Assembly (NCBI RefSeq): GCF_003121625.1
Contig: NZ_QDDJ01000008.1
Span: forward strand, 124,001-188,000
DNA from: Ornithinimicrobium cavernae
GTDB taxonomy: Bacteria; Actinomycetota; Actinomycetes; Actinomycetales; Dermatophilaceae
Direction: 5' to 3'
DNA length: 64,000 bases
The position numbers and the translations under genes are program-made. The notes below the pieces were generated by a model that worked only from the letters and a program-made list of their open reading frames with translations, had not been told where the DNA came from and made no database searches. Below, piece by piece: positions 9,693 through 17,696 of this stretch. Position 1 is the first letter of the stretch, and every line of letters starts with the position of its first letter.

Positions 9693-10360
9693 CAGCCGGT
9701 CGCCCTCTCCCGCGCCGGGGTGGAACCCGTTGGCGTGTCCTGCGTCCGGGGCGGACCCGCTGGCCTCTGCTGCGTCCGGGTCGGGCCGGTCCGGCGAGGA
9801 TCCGCGGTGGGCCCGTGTCGCTCCTCGCACTCGTCCTCGTCCTCGTCGTCCCAGTCGATCAGGGCGTCGTCGGCGGGGGAACCTCTGTCGGGGCCGGGAA
9901 CCTCGACGTCGTCGGTGCCGTCATCGGAGTGCGGTCCCTGCGCCGCGTCGCGCCGGGACTGGGCGAACAGCGAGAGACTCTCGGCCGCGGCGCTCAGCAG
10001 GTGAGCGATCGAGTCGATGGTGTCGGCACCGAGCGGACCGGCCGCCGCCTTCGCGCGGCACCACGGGCAGCCACGGCACACATGGTCCTCCCCGGCCACA
10101 GACTCCCCAGCCACAGACTCCCCAGCCACAGACTCCCCAGCCACAGACTCGCCGGGCCGCGGCTCCGCGGCGGCCCGCTCCCCCGCCTGCGACTCCTCCG
10201 GGAGCGACTCCTCCGGAACCGACTCCTCGGCCGCGGCCGCAGAGCGACGGGAGCGAGCGGCATACTCCGTGTCGTCGGGCACCGCGGACAGCCACCGCGC
10301 CGCCGCCTCGACCAGCTGCCGGGCCTCGCGCTCGACCTGCCCCCCGGTCTCCTCAGGCAT
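9692..10360 (-). CDS. Small protein with CxxCPxC motif and disordered arms
   Basis: 222-aa soluble protein without a named family that I can assign. The only structured-looking part is a central stretch with HVCRGCPWCRAKA followed by a helix (DTIDSIAHLLSAAAESLSLFAQ-like). Three cysteines in C-x2-C-P-x-C spacing suggest a metal or redox site. On its N side are four perfect AGESV repeats encoded by a 15-bp tandem repeat (about 10088-10147); the C-terminus is Asp/Glu-rich and then Pro/Thr/Arg-rich. Genes with such a Cys motif are found beside glucokinase genes in other actinobacteria, so a role linked to that operon is possible. Confidence 0.72.
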   Translation of the reverse strand: MPEETGGQVEREARQLVEAAARWLSAVPDDTEYAARSRRSAAAAEESVPEESLPEESQAGERAAAEPRPGESVAGESVAGESVAGESVAGEDHVCRGCPWCRAKAAAGPLGADTIDSIAHLLSAAAESLSLFAQSRRDAAQGPHSDDGTDDVEVPGPDRGSPADDALIDWDDEDEDECEERHGPTADPRRTGPTRTQQRPAGPPRTQDTPTGSTPARERATG

Positions 10361-10820
10361 GCTGCACCACGCGCTCGGACAGGGACCTCAACGCGGTGTC
10401 CACGATCATCTTCTCCGCCTTGCGCCTCATCGCTCCCAGCATCGGGATCTTCACGTCGACCTGCAGCTGGTAGACGACCTCGGTGCCCACGCCGTCCGGT
10501 GCGCCATCCATGTCGACGGCCGTCAGCTCGTAGGAACCGGTCATCGCCTTCAGGGAGCCGGCCCGCACCAGGTCCCACGACACCCTGCCCTCACCGCTCT
10601 CGGTGATCTGCCAGTCGTAGTCGAGCACGTAGGTGTCCTTGAGCAGGCCCGCCTCGAGGCTGAACTCCACCTCCTGGGCCCAGCCGCCGTCGTTCTCCGA
10701 GAGGACCTGCACCGAGGTGAAGTCGGCCCACTCGGGGTAGTTGTCGAAGTCGGAGATCACAGCGATCACCTGGTGCGGCGGTGCCGGGATCAGGATGCTG
10801 GACTCGGTGCGGTCGGCCAT
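10353..10820 (-). CDS. SRPBCC (START-like) ligand-binding protein
   Basis: 155-aa helix-grip protein of the polyketide cyclase/CoxG-like group, matching M. tuberculosis Rv2185c in position (next to fadD15). It opens with a beta strand (ESSILIPAPPHQVIAVI) and the YPEWADF segment typical of the family, and ends with the long C-terminal helix that lines the cavity. Such proteins bind hydrophobic ligands such as lipids or quinones; the divergent acyl-CoA synthetase makes a fatty acyl ligand plausible. It is the first gene of a five-gene minus-strand operon and its 3' end overlaps the next gene by 8 nt. Confidence 0.85.
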   Translation of the reverse strand: MADRTESSILIPAPPHQVIAVISDFDNYPEWADFTSVQVLSENDGGWAQEVEFSLEAGLLKDTYVLDYDWQITESGEGRVSWDLVRAGSLKAMTGSYELTAVDMDGAPDGVGTEVVYQLQVDVKIPMLGAMRRKAEKMIVDTALRSLSERVVQHA

Positions 10821-10890
10821 GAACGGCAGGGTATACCGGCGCGGCTACAGTGGGATTTCCCGTCGACACCCCCGTGTGCCAGGAGGCCCA

Positions 10891-12678
10891 GTGCAGGAGT
10901 ATGAGGTCCCACCGTTGATCCCGCCCCGCGAGGAGGGCAACCTCTCGGACATCGTGCACGGCTGGGCGCAGCGGGACCCGCAGCGGCCCCTGTTGTCCCG
11001 GCAGGACGAGGGCGTATGGCGCGATGTCACCGCCGCGGACTTCTCCCGGGAGGTGCGGGAGCTGGCCAAGGGCTTCCTCGCCGCGGGCATCGAGGTCGGG
11101 GACCGGGTCGCGGTGATGAGCCGGACGCGCTACGAGTGGACGCTGACCGACTTCGCCCTGTGGACCGCGGGAGCCGTGCCGGTGCCCGTCTATGAGACCT
11201 CCTCAGCTGCGCAGACCGCGTGGATCCTGCAGGACTCCGGCGCCGTCGCCGTCGTGGTGGAGACCCCCCAGCACAGCCAGCTCGTCGCCGGCATCCGAGA
11301 CGAGGTGCCGCAGCTGCGCGACGTGTGGCAGATCGACGCCGGCGGGCTCGACGAGCTGGTCACCGCCGGCGCCGAGGTTGCCGACGCGGACGTGGAGGCC
11401 CGCCGTAGCCAGCTGGACCGCTCCTCGCTCGCCACCGTCATCTACACCTCCGGCACGACGGGCCGACCCAAGGGTGCCGAGCTCACGCACAGCAACTTCC
11501 TGAGCCTGGGCGAGAACGCCATCGAGCGGTTGGAGCAGGTGGTGCGCAGCGATGGTGCCCGGACACTGCTGTTCCTGCCGCTGGCCCACGTCTTCGCCCG
11601 GCTGATCCAGGTCCTGGTCCTCCAGGCCGGCGCACAGCTCGGGCACTCCCCCGACGTGAAGAACCTGCTGCCGGACCTGGCGGCCTACCGGCCGACCTTC
11701 CTGCTGGCGGTCCCGCGCGTCTTCGAGAAGGTCTACAACGGCGCCGCCCAGAAGGCCACCGACGGAGGTCGCGGCGCGCTCTTCGCGCGGGCCGCGGACG
11801 TCGCCCAGCGCTGGAGCCGCGCCCAGGACACCGGAGGTCCGGGCCTGCTGCTGCGGGCCCAGCACCGGCTGTTCGACGCGTTGGTCTACCACAGGCTGCG
11901 GGAGGCCATGGGCGGCCGGGTCGTCTACGCGATCAGCGGCGGTGCCGCGCTCGGGGAGCGGCTCGGCCACTTCTACCGCGGCATCGGTCTGACGATCCTG
12001 GAGGGCTACGGCCTGACGGAGACGACCGCGCCCGTCTCGGTGAACACCCCGGAGCTCATCAAGATCGGCACGGTCGGCCGGCCGCTGCCGGGCGTGGGGG
12101 TGCGGGTCAAGGACGGTGAGGTCCTGGTGCGCGGCGTCAACGTGTTCCGTGGCTACCTCAACGATCCCGAGGCCACGGAGACCGCGCTCGACGAGGACGG
12201 CTGGTTCCGCACCGGTGATCTCGGCGAGCTCGACGAGCAGGGCTTCCTCACCATCACCGGACGTGCCAAGGAGATCCTGGTGACGGCCACGGGCAAGAAC
12301 GTCTCCCCCGGTCCGCTCGAGGACCAGCTGCGCGCGACCCCGCTGATCTCCCAGGCCCTCGTGGTGGGTGAGGGCCGACCGTTCGTCGCCGCGCTCATCA
12401 CCCTGGACCCCGAGGCCCTGCCCGGCTGGCTGGAGCGGCACGAGCTGGACGGCCTCCCGTTCGAGGAGCTGCGCCGCAACGACGTGCTGCTGGAGGCGGT
12501 CCAGCAGGCCGTCGACTCCGCCAACGAGTCGGTCAGCCGGGCGGAGTCCATCCGCAGGTTCGAGATCCTCGAGCACGACTTCACCGAGGAGAACGGCTAC
12601 CTCACGCCGTCGATGAAGCTGAAGCGCAACCTCGTCACCCAGGACCTGGCCGACCAGATCGAGACGCTCTACTCCTGA
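10891..12678 (+). CDS. Long-chain acyl-CoA synthetase (FadD15-like)
   Basis: AMP-forming acyl-CoA ligase of 595 aa that activates fatty acids with ATP and CoA. The adenylation P-loop is YTSGTTGRPKGAELTH, followed by the A5 block GYGLTETTAP, A7 GWFRTGDLGEL, A8 TITGRAKEILVT and the catalytic lysine region TPSMKLKRN at the C-terminus. Start is GTG at 10891, preceded by AGGAGG 4 nt upstream; longer reading frames run into the divergent gene. Position next to the SRPBCC gene and overall form match Rv2187 (fadD15). A TACAGT box at 10846-10851 is a candidate -10. Confidence 0.93.
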   Translation: MQEYEVPPLIPPREEGNLSDIVHGWAQRDPQRPLLSRQDEGVWRDVTAADFSREVRELAKGFLAAGIEVGDRVAVMSRTRYEWTLTDFALWTAGAVPVPVYETSSAAQTAWILQDSGAVAVVVETPQHSQLVAGIRDEVPQLRDVWQIDAGGLDELVTAGAEVADADVEARRSQLDRSSLATVIYTSGTTGRPKGAELTHSNFLSLGENAIERLEQVVRSDGARTLLFLPLAHVFARLIQVLVLQAGAQLGHSPDVKNLLPDLAAYRPTFLLAVPRVFEKVYNGAAQKATDGGRGALFARAADVAQRWSRAQDTGGPGLLLRAQHRLFDALVYHRLREAMGGRVVYAISGGAALGERLGHFYRGIGLTILEGYGLTETTAPVSVNTPELIKIGTVGRPLPGVGVRVKDGEVLVRGVNVFRGYLNDPEATETALDEDGWFRTGDLGELDEQGFLTITGRAKEILVTATGKNVSPGPLEDQLRATPLISQALVVGEGRPFVAALITLDPEALPGWLERHELDGLPFEELRRNDVLLEAVQQAVDSANESVSRAESIRRFEILEHDFTEENGYLTPSMKLKRNLVTQDLADQIETLYS

Positions 12679-12711
12679 CCAGGGACGCCGCGCCGCGTTC
12701 CGCATGCAGCG

Positions 12712-12747
12712 CGAAGGGGCGCAGGTGGATCCACCTGCGCCCCTTCG
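12712..12747. terminator. Bidirectional terminator, 36-bp perfect palindrome
   Basis: Arms 12712-12729 and 12730-12747 are perfectly complementary around a central GGATCC. It lies between the ends of two convergent genes. The stem is GC-rich and lacks a T-run on either side, as is usual in actinobacteria. Confidence 0.85.
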
Positions 12748-12773
12748 TCCGTCAGCCCGCGAGCGGGTTCCGC

Positions 12774-15700
12774 TCAGCCGACCCCACCGCTGGTGCCACG
12801 GTTGTGCGGCACCTCGACCGTGACTGACGCGGTCGTGGTGTTGCCCGCCGCGTCGGTTGCCTCGTAGGTGATCGTGTAGACGGCGGTGCGCACCGCGCGC
12901 ACCTGGAACTCGGTGTCGCTGACGACCTCGATGTCCGCGCCCTGCCCCTCAGCCGTCGCACCGACCAGGGTCACCGTCACCGGCTCGCCCGAGTCGTCGG
13001 TCGCCTCGACCGTCGTCTCCACATCCCGCCACCCGTTGTTCGGCGGCCAGATCTGCGGGCTGTCGACGGTGACGGTCAGCTCCGGCGGGGTGGTGTCCTC
13101 GGGCTCGTCGAACAGGTTGAGCCCGACCAGGACCGGGTCGTGGTCGCTGGAGCGGTAGGCGTCCGGGGCGTACAGCGCGTCCTGGGCGTCCTGCTTGAAG
13201 GACATGTCGTAGTCGATCAGGGACACCTCGTCGGCGTTGATCGTCCAGGGCACGGCTCCGGTCACCTTGCCGGCCAGTGTGTCGTTGGCCAGGGCGTGGT
13301 CCAGGTAGCCCAGCTGACCGTCGAACACGTAGGAGTAGGCGAGCTCACCGACGTGCTCGAGCAGCAGGTCGGTGTAGCCGCCCGCGACCAGGGCGTCGAT
13401 CGGGTCCTCCTTGTCGTAGGCGTTCAGGTCACCGATGATCAGCGTGTTGTCCACACCGGTGCCGGTCGGGTCACCGGCCAGCCAGTCGACCATCGCCTCC
13501 GCGGCGTCGGTGCGGACGCCGTTGCAGTTGCCCTGACCGTTGGGGTCCTCCGGGTCACCGACGGCGTCGCAGGCCGACCCCTTGGACTTCAGGTGGTTCA
13601 CCGCGACGGTGACCCCCTCACCGGTGGCGTTCTCCTGGAACGTCTGTGCCAGGGTCGGCCGGTTGAAGTCGTCCAGGAACCTCGGGTCGTCCTGCGAGGT
13701 CAGCGTCGCGAAGTCACCGACGGGGGTCACCGTCGACGGCTTGTAGATGAACGCCGTGGTGATCTCGTCCGTGCCGACGGTGCCGGTCGCGAGGTACGCG
13801 TACGTGCCCGCGCCGACCTCGGCGTTCAGCGCCTCGGTGAGCGTGGCCAGGGCGACGTCGTCGTTGTTCTCGATCTCGATCAGACCGACCACGTCGGCAT
13901 CGAGCTGGGCCAGGGCGGCCACGATCTTGGCCTCCTGCCGGTCGAACTCCTCCGGCGTGTCCGCCCCGCGGCTGCCCAGGGTGGTGAAGTAGTTCAGCAC
14001 GTTGAAGGAGGCGACCGTGAGGTCACCGCCGACCTCCGGCACCTCCGGACGCTGTGTCACGGGCGTGTAGTCCGCGCCCTGCGTCGGTTGGATGCGCCAC
14101 AGGTCGAAGCGGTAGTCCAGCACCCCGGTCGCGTTGGTGACCAGGTCACCGCCGCGGAACAGGTTGTCCAGGGTGAACTCCTCCCCGTTGGGGTGGATTG
14201 CCGGGTCCGGGTTCTGGTTGCCGCGGCCGTCGTCGAGGGTGATCCGGTTCGCCAGGTTCTCGGCGAGCAGTGCCTCGGCCTCCGGCGAGCCCGGCTCGAA
14301 CACGGCGGTCGGCTGGAACTGGCGCTCCGTGCCGAGGGCGATCTCGCCGAACCGGCCGTAGTTGAAGTACTCCAGGATGGTCAGGTCCTGGGGGAAGGTG
14401 ACGCGCATGCCCTCGTAGGGCTCGGGGTCACCGAGCGGCAGGGTGAGCTCGACCGGAGCGGGCAGTTCGCCACCGGTGGCGCAGACCGCCACAGAGGCCG
14501 CGGTCACCTGGGTCATGCCGAAGTACTCGCTGACCGTGCCCGAGACACGGACACTGTCCCCGGCCGCCACGTCCGCACCGCCTGGGGCGTAGACGAAGAT
14601 CCCGTCCGACGTCAGGGCGTCGCCGTCCCCGGCGTCCTGCACGTAGTAGCCGTCGAAGCCGCCGTTCTGGAAGTCGCCGACCACGGTGCCCTCGATGTCC
14701 ACGGACTGGCCCTGGACCGGCGAGGCCGCGCCGGAGCCCTGCACGGCGCCGACCGCGGTCGCCGGGTCGCCGCAGGCACCGCCCGGCGGCGGCTCCTCGG
14801 TCTCGTACACCTCGTTCGGTAGCCCCGGCGTGTTCCACGCCTGACCCGGCGCCGGCGGCCCGTCGAAGCCCGGGAAGCCGGCCTTGTCGAAGTCGTTGCG
14901 CACCCAGTCGGCCGTCGTGTCGGTGTCGGTGCCGTCCGGGATGCGGGAGGCACCACCGGGGGTGAAGGCGGCACCGTCGTAGCCGTCGGTCAGGGCGGTC
15001 TCGGAGTAGATGAGGTCGCCGTCGTTGCCGTCGAGGACGGCAACCGAGTCCACCAGCTCGGCCCAGGCGGCGTTGTCGATCACACCGTCGAGGTCGGCAT
15101 CCAGGACCGTGCCGGGGCCACCGGTGAAGCCGGAGACCAGCAGCAGCGTCAGCGTGCCGTTCTGGACGCGGTTGGCCGGCAGGTCGACCGACCAGAAGCC
15201 GGCCGCATCGGTTGTTCCGACACTGTCGACCGTGATGACCGAGCCGCGGGCGCTGGAGCTGCCGTCGCCCTCGACCTGGAGGATGGACAGGTCGGAGTAG
15301 TCGGTCTCGGGCGCGCCGTAGACCTCGTAGAACTCTGAGTCGGTGCCCGTGGTGTCGATGGAGAACTCGTTGAGGACCGGCCCGGCCGGCTCGACCGCCC
15401 CGCAGTCCACCGTGTGGCTCCCCAGACCGGTGATGTCGTTCTGCGGCAGGCCGGTCCACTCGGCGGCCGGGTCGAAGGCGTCGTCCGGGTTGACGTCACC
15501 GGAGCAGACGTCGGCGTTGCGGACCAGGGTCGCGTCCGCGGTGACCGTGGGCGGGGTCCCCCAGCTGCTGCCGGGGTCGGAGCCGCGCTGGCCGAGGGAG
15601 TCCACGACCGCGCCGTCCTGGCTGAGCACGACCGCGTCGTCACCGTTGAACTGCAGGTTGCCGGTCTGGTCCGGTGTGAACGCGAGCGCCCAGTCGGTGT

Positions 15701-16031
15701 GCGCGAGAACGTGCACCTCACCCGGGGCCACGGTGCCCTGCAGGGAGATGGTGTAGCCCACCGTCGTGCTGCCGTTCTGGTAGCCCTGGATGGCGTAGCC
15801 GCTCAGGTCCACCTCGGCTCCGGTGCCGTTGTAGATCTCGAGGGCCTTGTTGAAGCTGGAGCCCTCGATGTACTGACTGATGACGAGGCCGTCTGATGCC
15901 GCAGCAGCGGTTGTGCTGGCGTCCTCGGGAGCAGCCAGGGTCGGCAGGGCGGCAGCGCCATACAGTCCGGAGAGGACGAGCGAGGCCGCGCCGACAGCTG
16001 CTGTGCGCCGTCGTGTCACGCGTGTAGTCAT
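12774..16031 (-). CDS. Secreted ExeM/NucH-type extracellular endonuclease
   Basis: 1085-aa exported nuclease. Order of parts: signal peptide (about 1-35, twin Arg-rich n-region, hydrophobic core, ALA-type cleavage), a lamin-tail domain (about 45-170; VISQYIEGSSFNKALEIYN), a second beta domain (to about 400), an OB-like domain with a C-x-D...C pair (about 410-520), a catalytic EEP domain (about 660-970) and a C-terminal Ig-like domain. Catalytic landmarks are ASFNVLNYF, the Glu in GLIEIEN, NHLKSKGS, IIGDLNAY and SSDHDPV. This architecture is that of DNases that degrade extracellular DNA for phosphate or biofilm turnover. It stands alone with its own promoter region; the palindrome at 12712 terminates it. 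No sortase motif or anchoring segment is visible at the C-terminus. Confidence 0.9.
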   Translation of the reverse strand: MTTRVTRRRTAAVGAASLVLSGLYGAAALPTLAAPEDASTTAAAASDGLVISQYIEGSSFNKALEIYNGTGAEVDLSGYAIQGYQNGSTTVGYTISLQGTVAPGEVHVLAHTDWALAFTPDQTGNLQFNGDDAVVLSQDGAVVDSLGQRGSDPGSSWGTPPTVTADATLVRNADVCSGDVNPDDAFDPAAEWTGLPQNDITGLGSHTVDCGAVEPAGPVLNEFSIDTTGTDSEFYEVYGAPETDYSDLSILQVEGDGSSSARGSVITVDSVGTTDAAGFWSVDLPANRVQNGTLTLLLVSGFTGGPGTVLDADLDGVIDNAAWAELVDSVAVLDGNDGDLIYSETALTDGYDGAAFTPGGASRIPDGTDTDTTADWVRNDFDKAGFPGFDGPPAPGQAWNTPGLPNEVYETEEPPPGGACGDPATAVGAVQGSGAASPVQGQSVDIEGTVVGDFQNGGFDGYYVQDAGDGDALTSDGIFVYAPGGADVAAGDSVRVSGTVSEYFGMTQVTAASVAVCATGGELPAPVELTLPLGDPEPYEGMRVTFPQDLTILEYFNYGRFGEIALGTERQFQPTAVFEPGSPEAEALLAENLANRITLDDGRGNQNPDPAIHPNGEEFTLDNLFRGGDLVTNATGVLDYRFDLWRIQPTQGADYTPVTQRPEVPEVGGDLTVASFNVLNYFTTLGSRGADTPEEFDRQEAKIVAALAQLDADVVGLIEIENNDDVALATLTEALNAEVGAGTYAYLATGTVGTDEITTAFIYKPSTVTPVGDFATLTSQDDPRFLDDFNRPTLAQTFQENATGEGVTVAVNHLKSKGSACDAVGDPEDPNGQGNCNGVRTDAAEAMVDWLAGDPTGTGVDNTLIIGDLNAYDKEDPIDALVAGGYTDLLLEHVGELAYSYVFDGQLGYLDHALANDTLAGKVTGAVPWTINADEVSLIDYDMSFKQDAQDALYAPDAYRSSDHDPVLVGLNLFDEPEDTTPPELTVTVDSPQIWPPNNGWRDVETTVEATDDSGEPVTVTLVGATAEGQGADIEVVSDTEFQVRAVRTAVYTITYEATDAAGNTTTASVTVEVPHNRGTSGGVG

Positions 16032-16274
16032 GGATCGAACACCTTCGTTCTGGGCAGGGTGAACCCCGACTGTCCGGGATGTTCGCCGAGCCTAGAGCGC
16101 CCGACCGACGGTGGGGAAGAGCTTGCGGGAAGCGTTATGTGAACGACATGTGCCGGCCAGGTGAATCAGGCCGGGGGACGGCGCCCGAGCGGTGGCGGTA
16201 GGCCTCGTGCTCGACCGGCGGGTCGGCGAGCTGCTCGCCGGTGACCGGGTGGACCTAGCGTGGCACGTGGGCAG
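16032..16274. other. Promoter-bearing gap upstream of the nuclease
   Basis: The minus strand carries TAGGCT (16098-16093 region) about 65 nt upstream of the nuclease start, with a plausible -35 about 18 nt before it. An AAGG site lies near the ATG. The rest, next to the end of the zincin lipoprotein gene, shows no gene. Confidence 0.3.
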
Positions 16275-17096
16275 TCACAGCGTGCTCAACCAGTCGGCCC
16301 ATCCGCGGAGCGCCTCGGACTCCGCCACGCCGAAGACTGCCGGGAAGGCCTCGTCGAGCGGGGTGCCGTCGGAGACCACGTCATAGAGCTCACGGAGCTG
16401 TTCCTCCGACCACGTCTCGGCGAGATAGGCGCAGGCGAGCCACGACAGGGCGTAGCCACGCCAGCTCGGGCCCCCGGACTCCTCCGGTCCCGCTCCCCCG
16501 TGCGTGGCCGCTCCCCCGTGCGTGGCCGCTCCCCCGTGCGTGGCCGCGCCCGGCTCGGGCCAGCCGGACGGCACGTCGCCGGCCCGCACACCGTCCAGCG
16601 CCGACCCTGCGATCGCGGCCGGGGCAAGCTCAGAGGTGCGGTGAGCGGTGTACTCGGCCAGTCCCTCCCCCAACCACGCAGGCACCGGACCATCGCCCTG
16701 CATGCTCAGGTGGGTCACCTCGTGGGTGAGCACCGCCTGTCGCCCCTCCGTCGTCAACCGGTCCCACGAGTCCGGGTGCACGACCACGTGCGCGTCGTCC
16801 CCAGTGCCCACCGTGACGGCCGGGGCCTGCTGACTCGCCGGTGCCCCACCGGTCAGCTCGGCGAACTCCTCGGCGGTGCCGGGCAGCACGACTTCGACGG
16901 GCCGGACCACCGACTCCTCCCCCCAGAGGGCCTCGACCCGCTCCAGCGCCGTGACGGTCATCGCCTCGTAGGCCTCGACGCGTTCCTGCGGGGCGGTCCC
17001 TCGCACCTCGGTCTGGGCCTCGGCGCAGGCGGCGAGCAGCAGGACGGCCACCACGGCAGCCCCTACCCTGCTGAGCCAACCCTGTGCCGTTCCCAC
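16275..17096 (-). CDS. Lipoprotein with gluzincin HEXXH motif (peptidase MA-like)
   Basis: 273-aa predicted lipoprotein: signal peptide with lipobox LLLAAC (Cys near residue 24). The metalloprotease core is LTHEVTHLSM (HEVTH) followed about 20 residues later by EGLAEYTAH, giving the third zinc ligand Glu as in gluzincins. It therefore looks like an active zinc peptidase at the outer face of the membrane. A six-residue GAATHG repeat, encoded by 18-bp tandem units at about 16495-16550, is inserted between the zinc site and the C-terminal helices and may vary in number between strains. No operon partner is evident; the next gene upstream is 91 nt away. Confidence 0.82.
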   Translation of the reverse strand: MGTAQGWLSRVGAAVVAVLLLAACAEAQTEVRGTAPQERVEAYEAMTVTALERVEALWGEESVVRPVEVVLPGTAEEFAELTGGAPASQQAPAVTVGTGDDAHVVVHPDSWDRLTTEGRQAVLTHEVTHLSMQGDGPVPAWLGEGLAEYTAHRTSELAPAAIAGSALDGVRAGDVPSGWPEPGAATHGGAATHGGAATHGGAGPEESGGPSWRGYALSWLACAYLAETWSEEQLRELYDVVSDGTPLDEAFPAVFGVAESEALRGWADWLSTL

Positions 17097-17187
17097 GGCA
17101 CCAGGCTAGAGCCGATGGGGCACCGACCCTGCCAACGTGCGTCACGGCATACCTCCCCAACTGGTGCCTGCCCCAGCGGGTGGCGGC

Positions 17188-17451
17188 TCAGCCGACGGCC
17201 GCCGACGGCACGGTGCTCTGCGCGCGGGCCGTGTGTGCCTCGGTGCGGCTGACCAGCCCCGCCCGCACGAACGCCTCCACGGCCTCGGTCTCCTCGAAGT
17301 CCAGCGGCATCATCGCCGGACGCTCGGGCATCGGCTCGGGCGCCCTGGTCGTCGGCTCCTCCAACCATGCCCTGGCCAGGACAGGCACGAAGCAGTCTCC
17401 GCAGTGCCGTCCGCGGACCGGGCACGACTCGCAGTCGATCGTCACGCTCAT
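17188..17451 (-). CDS. Small Cys-rich conserved actinobacterial protein
   Basis: 87-aa soluble protein beginning MSVTIDCESCPVRGRHCGDC, with C-x2-C and C-x2-C pairs that could bind zinc or an iron-sulfur cluster, followed by a Glu/Pro-rich middle and a C-terminal helix (EAVEAFVRAGLVS). The ATG at 17451 is chosen because GGAGGTG lies 6 nt upstream; the GTG at 17460 is inside that ribosome site. Genes of this kind sit beside the exonuclease/UvrC-like gene in many actinobacteria. No function is known to me. Confidence 0.75.
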   Translation of the reverse strand: MSVTIDCESCPVRGRHCGDCFVPVLARAWLEEPTTRAPEPMPERPAMMPLDFEETEAVEAFVRAGLVSRTEAHTARAQSTVPSAAVG

Positions 17452-17684
17452 CGTTCTCACCTCCGTCTGGGTTCCAACTGATGTTCAAAAACGCTAGGGG
17501 CGGGGTCTGACACACCCTGTGGGAGCGGAGCGGCGGCGTGGTCGGCTCGTGCGTCACGGAGGGTGCGACACGCCCGGCGGCCGAAGCCCTGATCTCCCCC
17601 GGGACGGTGACCTGCATGCGACTGTTCAGTGGCCCGAACCTGTCGCCCACGGGATGTCTGCGCGGCTCTGTCGGTGGGCGGTCG

Positions 17685-17690
17685 TACGTT
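17685..17690 (+). promoter_or_regulatory. Candidate -10 box for leaderless mRNA
   Basis: TACGTT lies exactly 6 nt before the ATG at 17697; no ribosome-binding site is visible between them. Confidence 0.4.
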
Positions 17691-17696
17691 CGTTCC

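Noticed and set aside
13140-14822. Long plus-strand reading frame opposite the secreted nuclease
   Set aside because: High-GC antisense frame with low-complexity Val/Gly/Arg composition; the minus strand encodes clear nuclease motifs.
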